NCBI GenBank assembly: GCA_016808115.1
Contig: JAEQBH010002966.1
Location: 248,001 to 312,000 of the forward strand
Reading direction: 5' to 3'
Length of the DNA: 64,000 nt
Source: Tetrastigma voinierianum
Lineage: Eukaryota > Streptophyta > Magnoliopsida > Vitales > Vitaceae
The notes below the pieces were generated by a model, which saw only the letters and a program-made list of their open reading frames with translations, was not told where the DNA came from and did not search any database. Both the position numbers and the translations under genes were made by a program. Position 1 is the first letter of the stretch; each line of letters opens with the position of its first letter. This document shows, piece after piece, positions 58,626 to 64,000 of this stretch.

Positions 58626-59211
58626 TATCGCGACAATGTTTTACTATGTCGCGACAAAGGTTGAAAAGAACTACAAGAAGAATGTCACAACATTCTTTTT
58701 TACTATGTCGTGACAATGAGAAATCGAAGAACTCAAGGCGTAATTTTTCATTACAACAACTGGCCAGCTCTAGCATAAATTGAAGAGGAATGTCGAAGTG
58801 AACAGAAGAGGTTAGCATAATGGGCCGAACAAGAAATTGTCAAATTATGTCGCAACATTCCAAAACTTTGTCACGACATAAAAAAATAGCAGAAGACTCA
58901 GAAACTCTGTCGCGACACAAAGCAACAAAATAAAAGGAAAATCAGTCGCGACAAAGAATTTTGTTGTCGCAACATACTATTCAAGTATTCAAGCTGCAAG
59001 CCATCCAAGAATTGTCGCGACACAAGACACTCTAGTCGCAACATAAACCAAACAACCTCAACAAAACTATGTTGCGAAGACAAAGAAATTATGCTACGAC
59101 AAAACCAAGAAAGCATAAAAATATGTCGCATCGTAAACCGTGAAGCCATGCCAAGATGTTGGGCGATAGAGATGAAAACTATGTCGTGACAGAATTTTCT
59201 ATGTCGCGACA
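58626..59211. repeat. Palindrome doublet array E, right half
   Basis: Doublets with exactly 21 bp: 58626/58647, 58848/58869, 58944/58965 and 59013/59034; near-misses 58683/58706 (23), 59070/59092 (22) and 59182/59202 (20). Same motif and spacing as the left half, confirming that S split one array. Confidence 0.9.
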
Positions 59212-60565
59212 AAGCTACTAATTGGGCCATAATTTTTAGGGATCCACAATTTGTGTCTAGAAGTGCGGCCCATCATTTGAAAATAAATTATTTTTCTTTT
59301 CTTTTGTTTAGTTTTTAAAGTAGCATTTTAGCTAGTTCTTTTTGGAATTGAATAGTGATCTGGTGTGAAGTTTTGAGTTGGGTTCGCTATAAAATTCTGT
59401 TTTTCATTACTGTCTGATTTAATGAAATTGGAAATTTTCAGGAGTTCATGTATTTCAGTTCGTTTGTCACTGTTATTTGTGATCCAATTTTGAAAGACTG
59501 AACTCCATCTGGGAATGGATCGATATTAATTATTATTTTATGCTTAACTTGAAAGACGATCATAGTTCGAAATTTTGGATTTATTAAATTGGTACTATTA
59601 TTGAAGCTACTAGTTCAGAATATTAGTAGCGTGTACCCAAAAATGGACTGTATCTTTCTCTGATTTCCAAGAGGCCCTCTAAGTGACACAGAGATGGAGA
59701 TTCCTGAGAGTGTGGAACAATTACTTGGGGGTATGTTAGACTAATATTATGGAACTACTGAACTCTGAAATATCACTTAGATAGATCGCTAACTTACTCA
59801 TGGTGTGAGGATAGTTGAAGATGTATCAATTTAATTGATAAGAGGTTTCTTCCCCAACTGATGAGAGGATTCTCATCCCGTGTTAGCATAGATCTAGTTA
59901 TGAGATAGAATCTTATCAAATTAGACTGATGAGTTACCACTAGATTGGAGAAGGCTTGCAATATCCCTGCCTATAGGGTGCAAGAAGTCTCCAAATTCAA
60001 GAAATTGGTGTAATAAGTATCAAAAGAAAAACACCCAGATTTAGAAAGAGGTTTTATTCTACAAGGAATCGACAGAATTATGCATCTGGAAGGAATATGG
60101 ATCTCTAATTAGTTAAATGTATGGTTTATGGAGAAATCCAAACTATACTACCTTGCATCTTTGACAAGTTCATATTTCAAACTAATGGTTAAACTATGTT
60201 ATAAAATGATGCAGAAATTCATAATTGTACACTGATCTATTTCCCAATGTTACTTTACCCAGTGAACTTTCCAATCCATTTATTTGAATTCTTTACATGT
60301 AGTTATAGAGTTTTATCTAGTTTGTACTTTTTCTTTAGTTTAGAACCAAACCATTTTTAACTTTGAATTAAATATAAAGATCTTGAGTATAAAATGATCT
60401 TTAGATTTATCATCAACTGTGGGAATGATATCTGGACTTAAATCTATTTTATTACTTATATGACCTGTGCACTTGCAGTGATTTTGACCAAAATCAATTT
60501 TAATGGACCCCTTTTTCAAAAATGGCTAAACACATATTTTTATCAAAATTTAGTCAAATAAGTTT

Positions 60566-60584
60566 TTGGCATTCCAACTAGGGA
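60566..60584 (+). promoter_or_regulatory. Decayed tRNA-Asp-type primer site of E
   Basis: TTGGCATTCCAACTAGGGA, in the context AGTTTTTGGC...GGGACT, resembles the tRNA-Asp primer site (TGGCGCCGTTGCCGGGGA) with several changes. Its place right after LTR E supports the plus orientation. Confidence 0.45.
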
Positions 60585-60664
60585 CTGAAAAGTCTTTGCA
60601 TGGAATTGCTAATTACTTCATCAAATTTGGTCTATGTTTAAAAATCAGTCAATCAAGTTCATCA

Positions 60665-61867
60665 GATTTGCTAATTACTTCAATGACTGTATAAGGACCA
60701 CCCCACCTTGATTTGAGCTTCCCAGGAAATAATCTAAGCCTTGAGTTGTACAAGAGGACTAATTCTCCTATGTTGAATTCTTTCCTCAATATTCTTTGGT
60801 CATGTCATTTCTTAGTTTTATCCGTGTAAATTTTTGCATTGTCATAAGCTTCATTCCTCAACTCTTCTAATCATTTAATTAGAGAAATATCTTTTCTTTT
60901 TCAGCTTGGAAATCAAAGTTCAGCTTTTTGATTGCCCACATTGCTTTATACTCAAGTTCCAAAGGTAGATGACATTGCTTACCATAAACAATTATGTATG
61001 GGGGACATTCCAATAGGGGACTTATGAGCAATTTATGCTTCTCCACAATGCATCAATATCCAATTCTCGCTAACCAATCTTTTCGGCCAGATTGACTGTC
61101 TTCACATTGAATTCTGATTTTCTCTTACCGATATCTCAGCCTTTTGCCCATTTGACTGAGGGTGATAAGCCAAACCTCATAACACAGTCCACTCCTTACT
61201 CTATTTTGCAAAACGCCTTGTTTGCAAAATGACTTTCCTCATCACTCATAATAGTTCTAGCTCCAAATCTACTCAAGATATTCCTTTTGAATAAATCCCA
61301 CCACTCGGGCACTATTTCTATGTTATATGGCTTCCACCAATTTGGATACATAATCCATAGCTAGGAGAATGTATATAAGCCCAAATGAAGGCGGGAAAAG
61401 CCCCATGAAGTCTGTTGTCATATCAAAAATCTGCACACCATACTCCTCAGAGGCATCTCATTTCTTCTCGCTGTTGCCCATTCTTCGACACATGTCACGT
61501 TGAGCTTAACCCAATCGTAACAAATTCCCGAATAAAGTTGGGCAATAAAAACGTAACTGGAGAATTTTCTGGGTTGTTTTGTCCCCTGCAAAGTGTCCTC
61601 TATATGGTGATGAATGGCATTTATCCACAATTCCAGCTTGTTCTGCCTCTGGTATACATCTTCTAATATCTTATCTGCTCCTCTTTTAAAAAGCAATGGG
61701 TTATCCCATATATAAAGCCTAGCATCAGTTCTTAGCTTTCCTTTCATCGTAGCTACCTCCGTGACATAATTCATGTTAAAAGTCTTCCACAAATATCGCA
61801 GATACTCATGGTATTTGAACTCTGATACTTGAAAAGTCGTCATCGTGGAAATCTTCTTTAATCTCAT
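60665..61867 (-). pseudogene. Integrase of element R (Athila/Tat)
   Basis: Minus strand, right to left: MNYVTEVATMKGKLRTDARL with YIWDNPLLFKRGADKIL (61780-61660), a decayed HHCC region ending ARRNEMPLRSM (about 61450), core fragments near 61390-61140, then CPPYIIVYGKQCHLPLELEY with KAMWAIKKLNFDFQ (about 61010-60915), KTKKWHDQRILRKEFNIGEL (about 60800) and SRWGGPYTV (about 60700). The order is complete for integrase, but there are frameshifts throughout the core. It stops at about 60665 against the leader of element E. Confidence 0.8.
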
Positions 61868-62429
61868 TCTTCATTTTCCATGGCTTCTAGTCTTGATAAG
61901 TGATCAACTATCACATTATCAGTGCCTTTTTTATCCTTGATTTCCAAATCAAATTCATTTAGGAGTAAAAATCATCTTATTAGTCTTGGCTTTACATCTT
62001 TCTTTTCCATCAGGTATTTAATTGTTGCATGATCAGTGTGCACTATCACATGAGACCCCAATATATATGGCCTAAACTTCTCACAAGTAAAGACCATTAC
62101 TAGCATTTATTTTTCAATTGTTGAATAATTTTCTTGTGCTTCATTAAAAGTCTTGCTAACATAATATATGGTTCTAAAGGTCTTGTTAGTTTCTTGTCTC
62201 CAAACATTTTAATAATGGCATCACACATGATCTCAAATTCTTTGTTCCAGTCAGGTGTTGCCATGATAGGAGCTTTGATCAATATGTCCTTGATTTCTTC
62301 AAAAGCAAATTTACACTTTTCATCAAATTCAAATTTTGTTTCTTTTTCAAGCAATCTGCATGGTGGCTTTGATATTTTTGAGAAGTCTTTTATGAATCTT
62401 ATATAGAATTCAGCATGTCTCAAAACTTC
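61868..62429 (-). pseudogene. RNase H of element R
   Basis: The minus strand gives FYIRFIKDFSKISKPPCRLL and EKCKFAFEEIKDILIKAPIM (62410-62285), FEIMCDA (catalytic Asp region, about 62240), then in another frame YYVSKTFNEAQENYSTIEK (about 62170-62110), VFTCEKFRPYILGSHVIVHT and DHATIKYLM (about 62090-62010). This is the RNase H of Athila/Tat pol. Catalytic residues are partly readable; at least two frameshifts. Confidence 0.8.
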
Positions 62430-63400
62430 CTAGTCACGCTTTACACTGGTAGAATTGTAAAGTTTCAATAATGGAAACTTTAAACTGGGTCAACTTGTAA
62501 TCCAGGTTGCATAAATTTTATGACCCCGAATAATACTACCAGTATATGAAATGACATTTTCCCCAATTAAAAACTAAATTTTGTCTTGGCACATCTCCAA
62601 AATCTGATTCCAAATTGTAAACAATGTTCAACTGGATCCATAAACTGAAAAGTCATCCATGAAGATTTCCATAGCCTCTTCCACCAAATCAGAAAATATA
62701 GACATCATACACCTTTGAAAGGTGGCAGGAGCATTACATAATCAAATGGATCTTCCGGCAAGAGTACCATAAGGACAAGTAAAAGTGGTATTCTCTGATC
62801 CTCGAGCATGACCATTGATTATACCCGAGTATCCATCAAGAAAACAAAATGGGAATTAATCACCTTCTTTGTCCAATATTTGGTGGTAGCTGAAGATATT
62901 AGTCATTCTTATAGGTATTACAGTTTCACCAATAGTCTATACACACCCTCCATTTCGTCAATGTTCTTGTTGGAATTAATTCATTTTTTCATTTCTGATG
63001 GTAGTGAATCCACCCTTCTTTGGAACCACATGAATTGGGCTCACCCAAGGGCTATCTAATATTGCATAAATGAAGCATGCATTCAACCATTTCAATACTT
63101 CTTTTCTAACAACTTCTTTCATCACTGGATTCAGCCTTCTCTGATTTTCTATTGAAGTCTTTTCATTTTCCTCAAAGAGGATTTTATGCATACAAATGGG
63201 ATGACTAATTCCTTTTAAATCATCTATTGACCAAGTAATGACTCCCTTATACTTCCCAGAATTCTAGTGTTCCCCCATATGCTCGTAACTCTGTCAAGTC
63301 AGCTGATATGATTACTAGTTTAGATTTCCCAGCTTCAAGAAACGCATACTTCAGATGTTTGGGCAATTCTTTCATAATTAAACCCTATAAGCTTGTGTTT
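62430..63400 (-). pseudogene. Reverse transcriptase of element R
   Basis: From right to left: LPKHLKYAFLEAGKSKLVII (about 63385-63325), HPICMHKILFEENEKTSIEN (about 63210-63150), RRLNPVMKEVVRKEVLKWLN, WVSPIHVVPKKGG (63190-63000), a decayed palm start, and the active site EAMEIFMDDFSVY with FMDD codons at 62652-62663. The catalytic pair is intact, but stops and frameshifts break the gene. Protease lies upstream at 63600-63870, giving the normal PR-RT-RH-INT order. Confidence 0.85.
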
Positions 63401-63599
63401 ACTTCTGAAACCTTCTCTTCATAATTACTTGATTTTACGCCTTTACTTTATTTAGGTAGTATATATTCTTTAAATATGAAGTGATTCATAAATTCAACAT
63501 CAAGACACTCAATATATTGGAAATTATTTTCATTTTCATTCATTAAATTCTTAATCTTACAATCATTTCTCCAGTTTCAGAACTGATAGAACGTTTTTA
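63401..63599 (-). other. Link between protease and RT of R
   Basis: AT-rich linker of the R polyprotein region; no conserved motif visible. Confidence 0.4.
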
Positions 63600-63870
63600 C
63601 AAATCTTCTGATCGGCATTATCAGTCCAGGATGAACTTTCAAGCTACGGTGGGAATTGAGTACCGCTGCTTCATCTCTAACCACGAGGAGTACAAGCTCT
63701 CATTTCTTGACATCATCAAGCTGCTCCTAGAGGCGAGAAAGGTCTTCCTAGCAGCAGTGGTACTTGTTTGTCTTTTTCAATATCAATAACCATAAAGTCT
63801 ACTGGAAAAATGAACTTTCCCGGCACAGTGCAGCACATTCTCAAGAAACCCTACGGTTTTAATTACGGGT
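63600..63870 (-). pseudogene. Protease relic of element R
   Basis: Minus strand: KTVGFLENVL and GKVHF (about 63855-63815), PVDFMVIDIEKDKQVPLLLG with RPF (63812-63745), then ELVLLV-like scraps. This is the second half of the Athila/Tat protease. The catalytic DSG/DTG segment would lie to the right; 63871-64000 shows no readable motif. The plus-strand frame (MNFQATVGIEYR...) is a by-product. Confidence 0.65.
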
Positions 63871-64000
63871 CATGAATGTGGGAGTGAAACCCAAACTCCA
63901 GATCTTTTGACAACGAGATAAAGGCATCAGTTAGTCATAGCTCTAGAATCACACATTGTTTTTCTCATTTTAGAATCCCCTATGGTGCAAGGAATCGTGA

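Larger units (their letters stand above)
56316..60560 (+). repeat. LTR E (5' LTR of a plus-strand Tat/Ogre-like element), split by S
   Basis: It starts TAATGAGTCCTAAACTCATC (TGATGAG type), contains two halves of a palindrome array, and ends shortly before a decayed tRNA-Asp primer site at 60566. Without S it is about 3.1 kb. A segment near 59600-59690 matches LTR C in the opposite orientation. Beyond the primer site only about 80 bases of leader (AGTCTTTGCATGGAATTGC) remain before unrelated minus-strand pol, so the element body is lost. Confidence 0.65.

Noticed and set aside
56311..60476. CTTAC/CTTGC as target duplication around LTR E ending at 60471
   Set aside because: The LTR continues to the primer site near 60566, so the right-hand string is inside the LTR.
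63630..63790. Plus-strand frame MNFQATVGIEYRCF as a transposon-associated ORF
   Set aside because: The minus strand here reads a better-supported protease (DIEKDKQVPLLLGRPF) in line with pol of element R.

Overview
The window looks like intergenic nuclear DNA of a flowering plant with a repeat-rich genome. I find no intact host gene, no rRNA or tRNA gene and no bacterial-type feature. Everything recognisable comes from LTR retrotransposons: Ty3/gypsy of the Athila/Tat type (primer sites matching tRNA-Asp), Ty3/gypsy of the chromovirus type (primer site matching initiator tRNA-Met) and one Ty1/copia element. Almost every coding stretch is broken by stops, frameshifts or internal deletions. The species cannot be named from the sequence.

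Layout. 1-2130 holds an unidentified proline-rich coding relic (- strand). 2560-6895 is an Athila/Tat-like element (M, -) with protease, gag, tRNA-Asp primer site and LTR. It abuts a different gypsy gag (G, -, 6895-8433). 8440-9880 is mostly unassigned. 9881-24377 is element A (+, LTR pair, tRNA-Asp primer site, gutted gag), into which chromovirus B (-, 12484-21006) is nested with a CCACC target duplication. 24378-34486 is a copia element whose middle is replaced by a truncated gypsy copy with a 3 kb LTR (T, 26612-30526). 34487-39198 is an LTR (C, -) split by solo LTR P1. 39979-46569 is solo LTR P2 (target duplication GAACA) split by 4 kb solo LTR P3. 48256-53409 is chromovirus D (+), with an exact CCTCA target duplication but a large internal deletion; it interrupts a minus-strand transposon-associated ORF (54480-47700) that has its own TATA box. 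54713-60560 holds the 3' LTR of element N, a piece of its integrase, and the large plus-strand LTR E split by solo LTR S. 60665-63870 is a long but broken Athila/Tat pol (R, -) running off the right end.

The most unusual signal is a set of arrays of the 10-bp palindrome TGTCGCGACA and its CpG-decayed variants in the LTRs of N, E and C. In N the palindromes come in doublets with start-to-start spacing of 22 bp, separated by 19 or 41 bp. In E, which has different spacer sequence, doublets are spaced 21 bp (ten exact cases), about two helical turns. In N the array lies directly upstream of a TATA box. A fourth LTR (S) carries the related pair ACGTCATGACGT/ACGTCGCGACGT, and the M LTR carries a GAAATTTCGC cluster upstream of its TATA box. 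This reads as a recurrent, spacing-constrained regulatory code in LTR U3 regions, or a structural or silencing element; the function is inference.
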